Source: an uncultured Saprospiraceae bacterium (GTDB lineage Bacteria > Bacteroidota > Bacteroidia > Chitinophagales > Saprospiraceae). From it: a stretch of DNA of 64,000 bases. Each line of letters opens with the position of its first letter. Positions within the stretch are counted from its first letter, which is position 1. A model generated the notes under the pieces. That model worked only from the letters and a program-made list of their open reading frames with translations. It ran no database searches and was not told where the DNA came from. The stretch lies in contig CALEYL010000051.1 in NCBI GenBank assembly GCA_937926205.1, positions 39,450-103,449 of the forward strand, written 5' to 3'. Position numbers and translations under genes: made by a program. Shown here in pieces: positions 35,418 through 44,091 of this stretch.

Positions 35418-36635
35418 ATGGTAAACATTTTCATTCATTACAATAACGACTCTGCAAAAGACGCTGAATTTTTCAAAGAAATTGAAAAACGGCTGATTAT
35501 CCTGCGCAACAAAGGGGACATCGCCACTTATTGGCATACCGGACTTATAGAAGGGGGCGATGACATTGATGCCGTCATCCAACAACAACTCAAACTGGCA
35601 CAAATCGTGCTGCTGCTCATCAGTTCAGATTACTTTTCCGACGACAGCTGTAAAGAATTGCACGACCTTGTGTTGCAACGAAAGGCACTGGCAGGCGTGT
35701 GTATTGTACCGATACTGCTCAGGCCGATAGACATTGACGGCACCGACATCAAAGATTTTGCATCCCTGCCAAAAACCACTGAAGGAGAAGCTTTCCTTTC
35801 CAAATGGGCCGATTCGGACGAAGCCTATTTGCACATAGAACTGGAATTGAAGCGCCTGGCCGTTGCTGTGCTGGACTCCAAAAACAACAGCCACCGCGAA
35901 ATCCTGCTTCAAAATGCGTTGCTTCGTTTCAATTTTTCCAAAGAAATTCCATCCTACATCACCTACTCAAGCACCGATCGAAAAGTTTACGCCGTTTTGG
36001 TTCAGGGAGAGCCCATGAGCAGTCAAAGCTTGTTGTGGCAACGTTTGCGCCTTTTGAGCGGCAGCAAATCGGGAAATACCAAAATTATATCCATTAAACT
36101 AGACAACAATGGGTGCAGTCCTTCGCTGGATCAGCTCTGGATGATGGTTGGCGAAAATTTTAAAATGCCGCTTCCTGACCCCGTGCTGGTTTGCTCAGAA
36201 TTGAGAAACGCCATGATCCGGGATACGGAAGTCATCATTCGCTTTGACCCTGTAGAGCGCTACCATCTGAAGGAAGTACAGGCATTTTGGATGGAGTTGC
36301 TCCGTCAGATCAATCAATATAAAGATTATCTGAAAAAGCCCCTGCACTTTTACCTGATCGACCGGAATGCGACCAAAGAGTTAAATGCCGGACAACTCTG
36401 CTGCGACAATCTTTTGTCACAGGAAGACATTCTGCATCTCCGGATTGCAAAGACCACAAAAGGTGAGTTTTTCACCTGGCTGGCCGCTGAGAAAACCGAG
36501 TGGGACGACGACCCTCAACTAAGCCTGATCTGGCAAAACCGGGATCAGATCATGCTCGAAGATGAAGCGCTTGTAGGTGAGGTCGTTGAAAAAATCTGTG
36601 AAACATGTCAGGTAAATCCTGCCATCATACATTGA
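35418..36635 (+). CDS. TIR-domain effector with STAND-like (iSTAND) module
   Basis: A 405-residue soluble protein. Residues 1-150 form a TIR-type domain: VNIFIHYNNDSAKDAEFFKEIEKRL, a W in YWHTGLIEGGDDID, the core strand QIVLLLISSDYF and SCKEL, whose Glu80 is at the catalytic position of NAD-cleaving TIRs. Residues about 188-390 (VYAVLVQGEPMSSQSLLWQRL) look like a nucleotide-binding module in which the P-loop is eroded (no GxxxxGK), the inactive-STAND type. TIR domains in such systems degrade NAD or signal to effectors. First gene of a four-gene operon; the MoxR gene starts 35 bp later. Confidence 0.84.
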   Translation: MVNIFIHYNNDSAKDAEFFKEIEKRLIILRNKGDIATYWHTGLIEGGDDIDAVIQQQLKLAQIVLLLISSDYFSDDSCKELHDLVLQRKALAGVCIVPILLRPIDIDGTDIKDFASLPKTTEGEAFLSKWADSDEAYLHIELELKRLAVAVLDSKNNSHREILLQNALLRFNFSKEIPSYITYSSTDRKVYAVLVQGEPMSSQSLLWQRLRLLSGSKSGNTKIISIKLDNNGCSPSLDQLWMMVGENFKMPLPDPVLVCSELRNAMIRDTEVIIRFDPVERYHLKEVQAFWMELLRQINQYKDYLKKPLHFYLIDRNATKELNAGQLCCDNLLSQEDILHLRIAKTTKGEFFTWLAAEKTEWDDDPQLSLIWQNRDQIMLEDEALVGEVVEKICETCQVNPAIIH

Positions 36636-36670
36636 ACAAAATAAGCCCTCAGGGGCATCAACTTTAGACC

Positions 36671-37795
36671 ATGTCTTCAACAAACAGGAACGTTCAAAAC
36701 ATACGATACACAGGGAGTTCACTTCAGGAACCTGCCGTTATTACCTATACAGACCGGGACGGAAAACAGCAATCGGAAACCATCCCGCCTTACATCCCTG
36801 CAAGCGAACTCTTACACGTTGTGGAGTTGATGCGGATACTCAAACGTCCCTTGCTCATAAAAGGCGCGCCGGGGTCCGGAAAAACGAGGTTGTCAAAAGC
36901 CCTGGCTTATGAACTTTACGGCAAGGACTACCGCAATTATTATTTCGAGTGGAACATCAAATCAACCTCTAAAGCCAAAGACGGCCTTTACACTTTCGAT
37001 TACCTGGAGCGCCTGCGCGATGCACAGGACAAGAAGGTGCTCCATCCGGAGAAATATGTCAGAAAAGGGCCGCTGGGTAAGGCTTTTGAAGCTTCTACAG
37101 CAGAAACGCCGGCCATTGTCCTCATAGACGAAATAGACAAAGCGGACATTGATTTCCCGAACGATTTGCTGCTGGAACTTGACCAGCTGCGATATGAAAT
37201 CGAAGAAATTGCACCGGACATGGAAAATCAACTGGCAAGGGTGCAGCGCGCAGAATACCCTCCCATCATCTTCATTACCAGTAACGAAGAAAAAGAGCTA
37301 CCGCCTGCTTTTTTGCGTCGTTGTTTGTTTTTCTACATTGAATTCCCGGGTAAAGCAGACCTTGAAAACATCGTTCAGGCCAATTTCCCATTCCTGAAAA
37401 ACGAAGCAGTAAAAAGCGCTGTAAGCAGATTTGACAACCTGCGCAATGAGATGAAAAAGCACCCCAATACGGAAAAAGAAGTTTCTACCAGCGAATTACT
37501 CGACTGGATGCGCGCCATTGCCCATTTTTTTGAAGAAAAAGTGAAGGCGGAACTTGAAAAGCTGCTCCAATCCAAACCCGCTCAAAGCGATGAAATTGAG
37601 GGTATTCTGAAAGCCTTCTCAGAAAAAAAACCTTTGAATAAGGAAATGGGCAAATTGGTGGATGAACTGATACCGGATTTGTCGGCAAGTCTCATTGAAG
37701 ACCTCGATAATAAAGCATTGGTCGACCTTTATCCATACTTGCTGGTCAAATCGCTGAATGATTTTAAAATTCATATTCTGAACAGCAATGCCTGA
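36671..37795 (+). CDS. MoxR-type AAA ATPase of the conflict operon
   Basis: A 374-residue AAA+ ATPase: Walker A GAPGSGKT (65-72), Walker B IVLIDEID (149-156), sensor-1 Asn205 in FITSNEEKELPPAFLRRC and Arg216/Arg217 as possible finger, and a C-terminal helical lid. There is no membrane segment. MoxR ATPases usually act with vWA proteins to remodel or insert metal/cofactors in clients; here the vWA partner overlaps it by 8 nt. In conflict systems this pair is thought to gate activation of linked effectors by NTP hydrolysis. Its motifs are complete, so it is likely active. Confidence 0.92.
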   Translation: MSSTNRNVQNIRYTGSSLQEPAVITYTDRDGKQQSETIPPYIPASELLHVVELMRILKRPLLIKGAPGSGKTRLSKALAYELYGKDYRNYYFEWNIKSTSKAKDGLYTFDYLERLRDAQDKKVLHPEKYVRKGPLGKAFEASTAETPAIVLIDEIDKADIDFPNDLLLELDQLRYEIEEIAPDMENQLARVQRAEYPPIIFITSNEEKELPPAFLRRCLFFYIEFPGKADLENIVQANFPFLKNEAVKSAVSRFDNLRNEMKKHPNTEKEVSTSELLDWMRAIAHFFEEKVKAELEKLLQSKPAQSDEIEGILKAFSEKKPLNKEMGKLVDELIPDLSASLIEDLDNKALVDLYPYLLVKSLNDFKIHILNSNA

Positions 37796-38960
37796 TGTGA
37801 TTTCAGATCGTTTGAATGCGGCGCTGTATCAATTTTTCCATCGCCTGCGACAAGACCTGCATACCCAATTGGGCGTGGGGGAATACAAACTTGTGTATGA
37901 AGCTCAGGAAAAAGGGGTCATGCTTGGGGATGAAGCAGCTGTCTGGCGGTTCTGTAAATCGATCTGGCTTAAAGATCAAACACAACTTGTCCTCTTCAAA
38001 GAGTTATTCGATGCCATCGTCGGGCCGACTTTTCGCGAAAAAGCTCCCCAAAAGCAGGAAGCAGATCTGTTGAAGCCAGATTCGGGTGGCGCAAAACCCA
38101 AGGCGCCCGAACCCACTCCGCTCCCCCCTACCCCGTCTTCCTCTGATTTGGATGATCTGGGTGAAGACGAAGTCATCGAGCGCATGCCCGATTCAGACGC
38201 CGCTCCCGGTGAAGGAGAATTGTCGGTTGCAGTGGACCAGTCTGCTGGTTTCTCGTTGGACATCCCTGAAGAAAAACTGTCCCGGGAAGCAGGTATCAGC
38301 ACACACCGCTTCCTGCTGAACGAACGCTATCTTCCTGTCAGCCCCCGCGACATGCAGCAACACTGGCGTTTTTTGCAAAATACTTTTGACCAGGGCATCA
38401 TTCCGGAAATTGACCTGACGCGCACGGTAGATGCTATTGCCCGACGCGGCATGTTGCTGGAGCCTGTTTACCATAAAAGAACAATCAACCGCACGCACCT
38501 GCTGTTTTTGATCGATGACAGCCCATCTATGGTCGCCTTTGAGAACCTGTCAAAACGTCTCGTAGAAGCAGCATTGGAGGATCCTTTTGTGACAGATGAA
38601 GAAGTATTTTATTTCTCTAATTTTCCGGGTAACCAGTTGTATAACAACCCCTATCATACAGAATCGGAATTGTTGCCTTCTATCTGGCGGCGGTGTCATC
38701 GGCATACCATGATGCTGATCATCAGCGATGGCGGTGCTTCCCGCGGGCAAACGGATTTCAACCGCATCCGGTCTACAAATGCATTTTTGAAAGAGGCCAT
38801 GAAGTTTTCGAGGCGCATTGCCTGGTTAAACCCAATGCCGAGGGAGCGATGGAAAGATACTTCAGCCGAATACATTGCCCGACGGGCGCCTATGTTTGAA
38901 GTCGAACGTATGGGCTTGTACAAAGCGATACAGATTTTGAAGGGGAAAGTTTTAAACTAA
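37788..38960 (+). CDS. vWA-domain protein, MoxR partner (VMAP-like)
   Basis: A 390-residue protein. The N-terminal helical domain (1-85; FHRLRQDLHTQLGVGEYKLVY, KSIWLKD) resembles a domain seen ahead of vWA in MoxR-linked systems. A disordered Pro/Glu/Asp-rich linker follows (about 85-160). The vWA domain (about 235-390) has an intact MIDAS DxSxS (Asp243, Ser245, Ser247) and a later SDGG Asp314. It should bind a metal ion and act as client-binding adaptor of the MoxR ATPase. It starts 8 nt inside the MoxR gene and ends 6 bp before the large effector gene. Confidence 0.87.
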   Translation: MPDVISDRLNAALYQFFHRLRQDLHTQLGVGEYKLVYEAQEKGVMLGDEAAVWRFCKSIWLKDQTQLVLFKELFDAIVGPTFREKAPQKQEADLLKPDSGGAKPKAPEPTPLPPTPSSSDLDDLGEDEVIERMPDSDAAPGEGELSVAVDQSAGFSLDIPEEKLSREAGISTHRFLLNERYLPVSPRDMQQHWRFLQNTFDQGIIPEIDLTRTVDAIARRGMLLEPVYHKRTINRTHLLFLIDDSPSMVAFENLSKRLVEAALEDPFVTDEEVFYFSNFPGNQLYNNPYHTESELLPSIWRRCHRHTMMLIISDGGASRGQTDFNRIRSTNAFLKEAMKFSRRIAWLNPMPRERWKDTSAEYIARRAPMFEVERMGLYKAIQILKGKVLN

Positions 38961-38966
38961 AAAAAA

Positions 38967-41900
38967 ATGCCGGACGGTCCTTCCACATCAGCGCAATTGC
39001 TTACATCCGGCGAAAGCCAGATCATAGAAGCGTTTGCCCAAAAATACGGTGAAGGGCATGTGCTGCTGGCTTGCCATGCTGCGTTTCCGATGGTGTTGAC
39101 GGCAGATCTGGTTTATAAAATCTGGCAAAATTTCCGGAATTACACCGATGAGAACGGTAATCTTCAGGAGATTCCTTACATAGCCGTTTCGGATTTTTTA
39201 TTGTCCCCGCTCTGCCGCTCATCCGGTTACCAGCGTTTTGAAATGCCGCCTAATTTACGACAGGCACTGCTGGAAGCACTGCAAAACGATCCGGATTTTG
39301 GAAAACCGCGGCTTCAGGAATTGGCTGCTTTTCTGAAACATTACATTGAAAGCGCTTACCTGGATGCTGACGCCATCGGACAAGCCATCCGCAATGCCCA
39401 GCAACTGATGGTAGACGCGTGGCTTGATCCGGAGAAAGCCCTGCAAACCTTGACGCAGGCTTTTATGAAATCGGAAAATGCTCCGGCAGAACAGGTTCGC
39501 CTCAGCAACCTCATGCAGGGGTTCAGCATACAATGGTCTTCGGGGCTGATGGCGGAGGGGCTTGAAATGCCGGGGCAGGCCCAAACGGTGCTTCGGTACA
39601 GCCAGGGGCTAAGTGCTTTCCATAAAACGGGCAATGCCGGACATGCAGCAGATATTCTGAAGGGCATCATCCGGAAAGGCAACTCGGGGCTCGTATTGCC
39701 TTTACCCGGAGCCGTAAAAACATCGGTAAGCAGGCGTTTGTCTCAACCCCCAAAAGGCAAGTTGTTTGCCTTGCTCATTGCGCTGGATGAATACCATCCT
39801 CGCACAAAAATCCCAGCATTGCGTGGGTGCAAAAATGACGCACGCGAGTTGGCAAACTGGGTGGAGGACATGCACAAAACAGAAAATTCACCCTGGAGTG
39901 AGATCCGCGTGGAAATGCTTTTTGACGAACAGGCTACTTTTTCTATTTTGGAAAAACGCGCGGAAATGCTCCGGGAAATTGGCCCGGAAGATCAGGTTCT
40001 GATTTTTTTCGCCGGCCATGCTCGCGTAGATGGGCCGGAAGATGAAACCGACCTGATTTATTATGACAGTCTGTTACCTGGTAGTCAGAAACTCACTGTT
40101 TCGCGTTTCCGCAACCTCGTGCAAACCAATGCCCGGCAACAACCCTATATTACTGTGGTACTCGATGCGGAATTTACGGGTTATCCCAACTGGCTTGACC
40201 CGACCAATCCCAAACACGTTGTTTTTGCCAATACGGGCCTGCGCGAAAATGGCTATGAAGTGAGTGGCAGCGGCGGTTTTTTTACCAAATATTTTATTGA
40301 TGCGCTGGTGCAAAATGGTGGACGGGCCAGCAATGCGGCTCTTTTTTTAGACACCATCAGCGGCATGTCAGAGGACGAATTGAGCGCCAAACAGCACCCA
40401 CAGTTTTATGCAACCCCGCTTGGCGCTGAACGTCCGTTTTTGCAGACCATGGATGCTGCACGCACCTTAAAAAGACTGCTTCGCCTGAGCGGCGCTTCCC
40501 TGGCCGAAATGCAAAATCGCCTTAAACTCCCGGAGCATGCCAGCAAACAACAATGGCAATCGGGCCTGACAACTTTTCTTGCTGAAAAAGAACAAACAGA
40601 TGTCCCTTTGTTCCTCTTTGTTTTTTCAGATGCGGATGGGGATTTACCGGGTGTTCAGCAGGAAATGAACCAGATGAGATCACTCATCGAAGCACCGCTG
40701 CAAAATACCCGTATTGAAGCTGTTGTCTTACACAACCCAGTCTTTCAGGAGCTGCAACGATATTTTACGGCGCCGGAATACCGCAACCGCCTGTATTGGT
40801 TCCATTTTTCGGGATTAGACAAAGAAAATACGCCCATTTTTCAGTCAACCTCTAAAATGGCCATGAAAAAAGCAAACCCTATACAACAGCAATTGAATAC
40901 CGGGAGCCTATCCAATATCGGCGATGAGCCGGAAGGGCCTGCCAGATCTGGTTTTTTGCTTGCTGATGGCCTGCTTACTTTTTTTGAGTTTGCGCCGTGG
41001 CTTGTCTACCAGCAAAATCTGCGTATGGCATTCATCAATTCTTGTTTCAGCAATCACAATGCGGCCTGGGCAACTCAACTGGGCGTCTGGAACGCCATCG
41101 GCGTTGAAGGAAATGTAAGCGACAGCGCTGCCACAAGATTCGCATTAGATTTCTACAGCAAGTGGATGGTGAAAGGCAATGCTTTGTCTGCGGCGTTCCA
41201 GGACGTGCTGGAGGTTTTTCAAAACAACGCAGGGCCTGATGCCGGATCCACAACGCATCGTTCGGCTCGCCCGTTCGAAGAAGAAAGCGCGCCATCTGCT
41301 GATGTTCCGTTTCAATTAAAATCCGCCTCCTGGCTTACTACCGGCTGGCGTGGCGAGCGCTTCAGCGATTACAACCTGATTGCCGATCCGGGGTTGAGGG
41401 CTTTGGTGTTTGAATACGATAGCCTCGATGTGTCGGATAAAAAAGAGCGGGTCTCAAAAAAAATGAAATTGGCCGGCAAGATTGGGGAAGTGATCAATTC
41501 AGTGGTTGCTGATAAATCGACTTTACTTGGACCTCAAGCCAGTCAGGGCTTGTTGGCCGGGCTTGTGAACGCTGTCCGCCAGCACCCTGGTGAATTGGAT
41601 GCGGCGTTGTTGCTGGAGCTCGCGCCAATGGTGGAGCAATTGTTTGTGAGGTATGCGTGGGTGGAGGCTGTAGAGGAAATGAGGAAGCAAGGCGTTTGGC
41701 CGGAGGCACGGAATGGGGAATTGGAAGGGGTTTTGAAAGGGTTTGAGGAAGGGGCGGATGAGGAGTTGAGGGAGCGGATAGTTAAGGCTATTGCTTTTGG
41801 TTATTATGATTCACTTCTCCGTCTGGTGGCAAAAGGAGAAATTGAAAAAAGCATTTCTATTCTAAATGAAGTAGGAAAAGTTATATTTTCGAACGAATTA

Positions 41901-42347
41901 ATAAAACAATCCTTCTCAGTTCTCGCAACCTATAATCTTTACAAAAAATCATTTAATTCCGGGTTAACTGAAATTGAAGAATACTTTAGACAAAGACTTT
42001 CATCTATTAATGAAATCCTTGGTTTGGTTGAATCTTTTCTTCCAGATATGCTAACAGTCCATATATCGGGTAAACTTATTCCAAGTGCAAATAAAGATGA
42101 TTTAACTACGATGTTGGCTTCTGGTGAAATTGAGCTATGCATTGAAACGCTGCTACGTCAACCAGAAATTGATAAAAAGCAGTTACTTCTCATTTCAGCG
42201 AGAAAAGAACTCTTAAATAAAGATTACAATGTATACGGATTGATTGATTCAACTACATACAACCGTTTTAATAACGCTGTCACCAAAGCGCTCCTTGAAT
42301 TTATTGAGGAGGAATACCAACAGCTCAATTCCCGAAAATTTAAATAG
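38967..42347 (+). CDS. 1126-residue caspase-like / CHAT-like protein with C-terminal EAD11-like domains
   Basis: Residues 1-250: a helical N-terminal domain with DFLLSPLCR and FEMPPNLRQALLEAL, of a type that precedes bacterial caspases. About 262-495: a caspase (peptidase C14) fold with His351 in FFAGHA, but the DACxSG motif reads DAEFTG, so Glu402 replaces the catalytic Cys. About 546-755: a CHAT fold with Cys693 in FINSC, but the His of HFSGH is Leu617 (FHFSGL). About 946-1025 and 1044-1115: two EAD11-like effector-associated domains (LVAKGEIEKSISIL; LASGEIELCIETLL, then LLLISARKELL). Last gene of the operon. The C-terminal part is AT-rich compared with the rest. It may be a scaffold rather than an active protease. 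Confidence 0.85.
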   Translation: MPDGPSTSAQLLTSGESQIIEAFAQKYGEGHVLLACHAAFPMVLTADLVYKIWQNFRNYTDENGNLQEIPYIAVSDFLLSPLCRSSGYQRFEMPPNLRQALLEALQNDPDFGKPRLQELAAFLKHYIESAYLDADAIGQAIRNAQQLMVDAWLDPEKALQTLTQAFMKSENAPAEQVRLSNLMQGFSIQWSSGLMAEGLEMPGQAQTVLRYSQGLSAFHKTGNAGHAADILKGIIRKGNSGLVLPLPGAVKTSVSRRLSQPPKGKLFALLIALDEYHPRTKIPALRGCKNDARELANWVEDMHKTENSPWSEIRVEMLFDEQATFSILEKRAEMLREIGPEDQVLIFFAGHARVDGPEDETDLIYYDSLLPGSQKLTVSRFRNLVQTNARQQPYITVVLDAEFTGYPNWLDPTNPKHVVFANTGLRENGYEVSGSGGFFTKYFIDALVQNGGRASNAALFLDTISGMSEDELSAKQHPQFYATPLGAERPFLQTMDAARTLKRLLRLSGASLAEMQNRLKLPEHASKQQWQSGLTTFLAEKEQTDVPLFLFVFSDADGDLPGVQQEMNQMRSLIEAPLQNTRIEAVVLHNPVFQELQRYFTAPEYRNRLYWFHFSGLDKENTPIFQSTSKMAMKKANPIQQQLNTGSLSNIGDEPEGPARSGFLLADGLLTFFEFAPWLVYQQNLRMAFINSCFSNHNAAWATQLGVWNAIGVEGNVSDSAATRFALDFYSKWMVKGNALSAAFQDVLEVFQNNAGPDAGSTTHRSARPFEEESAPSADVPFQLKSASWLTTGWRGERFSDYNLIADPGLRALVFEYDSLDVSDKKERVSKKMKLAGKIGEVINSVVADKSTLLGPQASQGLLAGLVNAVRQHPGELDAALLLELAPMVEQLFVRYAWVEAVEEMRKQGVWPEARNGELEGVLKGFEEGADEELRERIVKAIAFGYYDSLLRLVAKGEIEKSISILNEVGKVIFSNELIKQSFSVLATYNLYKKSFNSGLTEIEEYFRQRLSSINEILGLVESFLPDMLTVHISGKLIPSANKDDLTTMLASGEIELCIETLLRQPEIDKKQLLLISARKELLNKDYNVYGLIDSTTYNRFNNAVTKALLEFIEEEYQQLNSRKFK

Positions 42348-42458
42348 GGAATATGCGGAGAGAACAGACTCTGGCAATAGTACGGGGTTCGCCTCGCCAC
42401 TCCATCGAAAACTTTTAATTTTTTATTGCGAATCAGGCAAAGCCTGAAAAATAACAGG

Positions 42459-42518
42459 CGCGAGGCGGAAGCCATCGCGCCAACAAACAACTTGCTCACG
42501 CGATGGCTCCGCCTCGCG
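42459..42518. repeat. Inverted pair of REP-like palindromes
   Basis: CGCGAGGCGGA-AGCCATCGCG (42459-42479) is followed 19 bp later by its reverse complement (42499-42518). Each is a short imperfect palindrome. A third copy lies at 43209-43228 on the other side of the transposase gene. Confidence 0.85.
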
Positions 42519-42547
42519 TGTCCTATTTGTCGGGCTCTGCCCGTTCT

Positions 42548-43147
42548 TCATTCCTTATCAAAAAACCACTCCCAAATCGGCGATATTTCAATCAACGGCT
42601 GGTAATCGCAGAAGTTATCATCGGCAACCGCAGCGTAATAAGGCGCGCTGCTATACAGCCAGTGTTCGGGCAAGGTGACATAGCCCGCTTCCACGGCATT
42701 AAAATGGATGTAATGCATTTTTTGAGCGATAACGGATTCCGTGTACAATTCGATCGGGTGATTATCATGTTGCCACACTTGATAAGTTTGCTTGTTTTTC
42801 TTATTATAGGCATGGTAACCAAACAAATGCAGCAGCCAATCCCGCCGACTTTCCGGATTGGAGGCATCCAGTAAATAATCTACCGTCTGTCGGGCCGTAA
42901 ATGCCTTCCAGTCGCGCATGACATCTTCCAAAAGAAATGGCGGTCGACAACTTACGATCAGGTGCCAGTGGTTGGACATAATCGTATAGGCATGAACCTG
43001 AAACCCTTTGTGCTTTTGGCAATACTGCCAGCTTTCCAATACCATATCGCGATAAACCCGGCGCGTGAACAGATCAACCCAGCCTACTGTGGCGCAAGTC
43101 AGGTAATTGAGGCCGTGTTGGTTGCGGATTTTGTATTGGACGCTCAT
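42548..43147 (-). CDS. REP-associated tyrosine transposase (RAYT), IS200-like HUH family
   Basis: About 199 residues from the ATG at 43147 (MSVQYKIRNQHGLNYLTCATVGW); the frame is open 34 codons further upstream through the repeat. It has the HUH metal site (SNHWHLIV), the helix with the likely catalytic Tyr in HYIHFNAVEAGYV, and a C-terminal WLYSSAPYY segment. HUH transposases of this class nick single-stranded REP DNA and spread REP sequences. The matching inverted REPs on both sides support this. Motifs are intact, so the copy could be active. Confidence 0.93.
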   Translation of the reverse strand: MSVQYKIRNQHGLNYLTCATVGWVDLFTRRVYRDMVLESWQYCQKHKGFQVHAYTIMSNHWHLIVSCRPPFLLEDVMRDWKAFTARQTVDYLLDASNPESRRDWLLHLFGYHAYNKKNKQTYQVWQHDNHPIELYTESVIAQKMHYIHFNAVEAGYVTLPEHWLYSSAPYYAAVADDNFCDYQPLIEISPIWEWFFDKE

Positions 43148-43208
43148 GGTAGTTGTGGTTAATATTTTAGGGGTTGGCGAAGCCGGGCAGAGCCCGTCAA
43201 ATAGTATA

Positions 43209-43228
43209 CGCGAGGCGGAGCCATCGCG
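43209..43228. repeat. Third REP-like palindrome
   Basis: CGCGAGGCGGAGCCATCGCG is the reverse complement of the copy at 42499-42518, 20 of 20 bases. The CGCGAGCAGG/CGCGAGCAAG words after it are a small local duplication. Confidence 0.85.
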
Positions 43229-43254
43229 CGAGCAGGTTTGCGCGAGCAAGTTTG

Positions 43255-43544
43255 CTTTATTATTGGAGGATTGAGCCTCTTTCTCTTGAGTTGGCCGATT
43301 TTGTCTTACTTTGGCCGACTTTGTCTCGTTTTGGGCCGGAGGCTACGGCATGTGTCGCCGCTGCTACACTTGAGCCATTGTTTCAAAACTAAAACATGGC
43401 TGGCGTCGTATATTGAGTAACTACTTTAGCCGGCATGCTTACAAGACAATCTAAATACACTCAAGATCGTTCTTTAGCTGCGCGACGGCAATTTACCAAT
43501 CACATACCTCGCGTCTGGTGGCTCGAGTTACAAAAACACACATC
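43255..43544. other. Intergenic stretch after the RAYT element
   Basis: No gene is seen. It contains repeated TTGGCCGA-TTTTGTCT words (about 43291-43330). The promoter of msrB may lie near 43460-43520 but no clear TANNTTTG box is found. Confidence 0.4.
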
Positions 43545-44081
43545 ATGAAAAACAATCGTTTTTTTCTGTTTGCCCTGGCTTTAATGGTCTGGTCCTGCAA
43601 CCAGGCACAACCCAAAACGCATAACAAAAGCAACTCCGCAGAAGCGGTCGCCATGGGAGAAGGCGTGAAAAAAATCGTCAAATCCGACGCTGAATGGAAA
43701 GCGCAGCTGAGCGAACAAGCCTACTACGTTTTACGCCAGGCCGGTACCGAGCGCGCTTTTACAGGAAAGTATTGGGACAACCACGATGAAGGCGTCTATA
43801 CCTGCGCTGCCTGTGGTTTACCATTGTTTGATTCCAAAACAAAATTCGAATCGGGAACAGGCTGGCCGAGTTTTTATCAACCCATCAAAAAACAAAACGT
43901 TGTTTCTCACGACGACACCAGCTTCGGCATGACCCGGACTGAAGTTGTCTGCGCACGATGTGACGGCCACCTTGGGCATGTCTTTGACGATGGCCCCAAG
44001 CCAACGGGATTGCGCTATTGCATCAATTCTGTTTCGCTAAATTTTCAAAAAGCAGAAAAGACTTCTCCTAAAAAAGATTGA
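43545..44081 (+). CDS. msrB: Peptide-methionine (R)-S-oxide reductase, lipoprotein form
   Basis: About 178 residues from the ATG at 43545 (MKNNRFFLFALALMVWSC), a signal peptide with lipobox VWSC, so the enzyme is exported and lipid-anchored. The catalytic domain has two zinc CxxC pairs (CAACG, CARCD), FESGTGWPSFYQP and the catalytic Cys in RYCINSVSLNF. It reduces methionine-R-sulfoxide in envelope proteins, using an external thiol donor. It is followed after 10 bp by the transglutaminase-like gene. Confidence 0.95.
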   Translation: MKNNRFFLFALALMVWSCNQAQPKTHNKSNSAEAVAMGEGVKKIVKSDAEWKAQLSEQAYYVLRQAGTERAFTGKYWDNHDEGVYTCAACGLPLFDSKTKFESGTGWPSFYQPIKKQNVVSHDDTSFGMTRTEVVCARCDGHLGHVFDDGPKPTGLRYCINSVSLNFQKAEKTSPKKD

Positions 44082-44091
44082 TCTTTGCCCC

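Larger units (their letters stand above)
42484..43254. mobile_element. RAYT element with long inverted ends
   Basis: The transposase gene is enclosed by inverted ends at about 42484-42543 and 43184-43254. They share CAAAC..CTTGCTC, the REP core, a CTATTTG word and CGGGCTCTGCCCG in mirror order. The right end carries about 12 extra bases. The outermost limits and any target duplication are not clear. It lies 137 bp after the conflict operon. Confidence 0.75.

Noticed and set aside
43174..43392. A small plus-strand frame after the RAYT element
   Set aside because: It runs through REP sequence and low-complexity words with no coding character.
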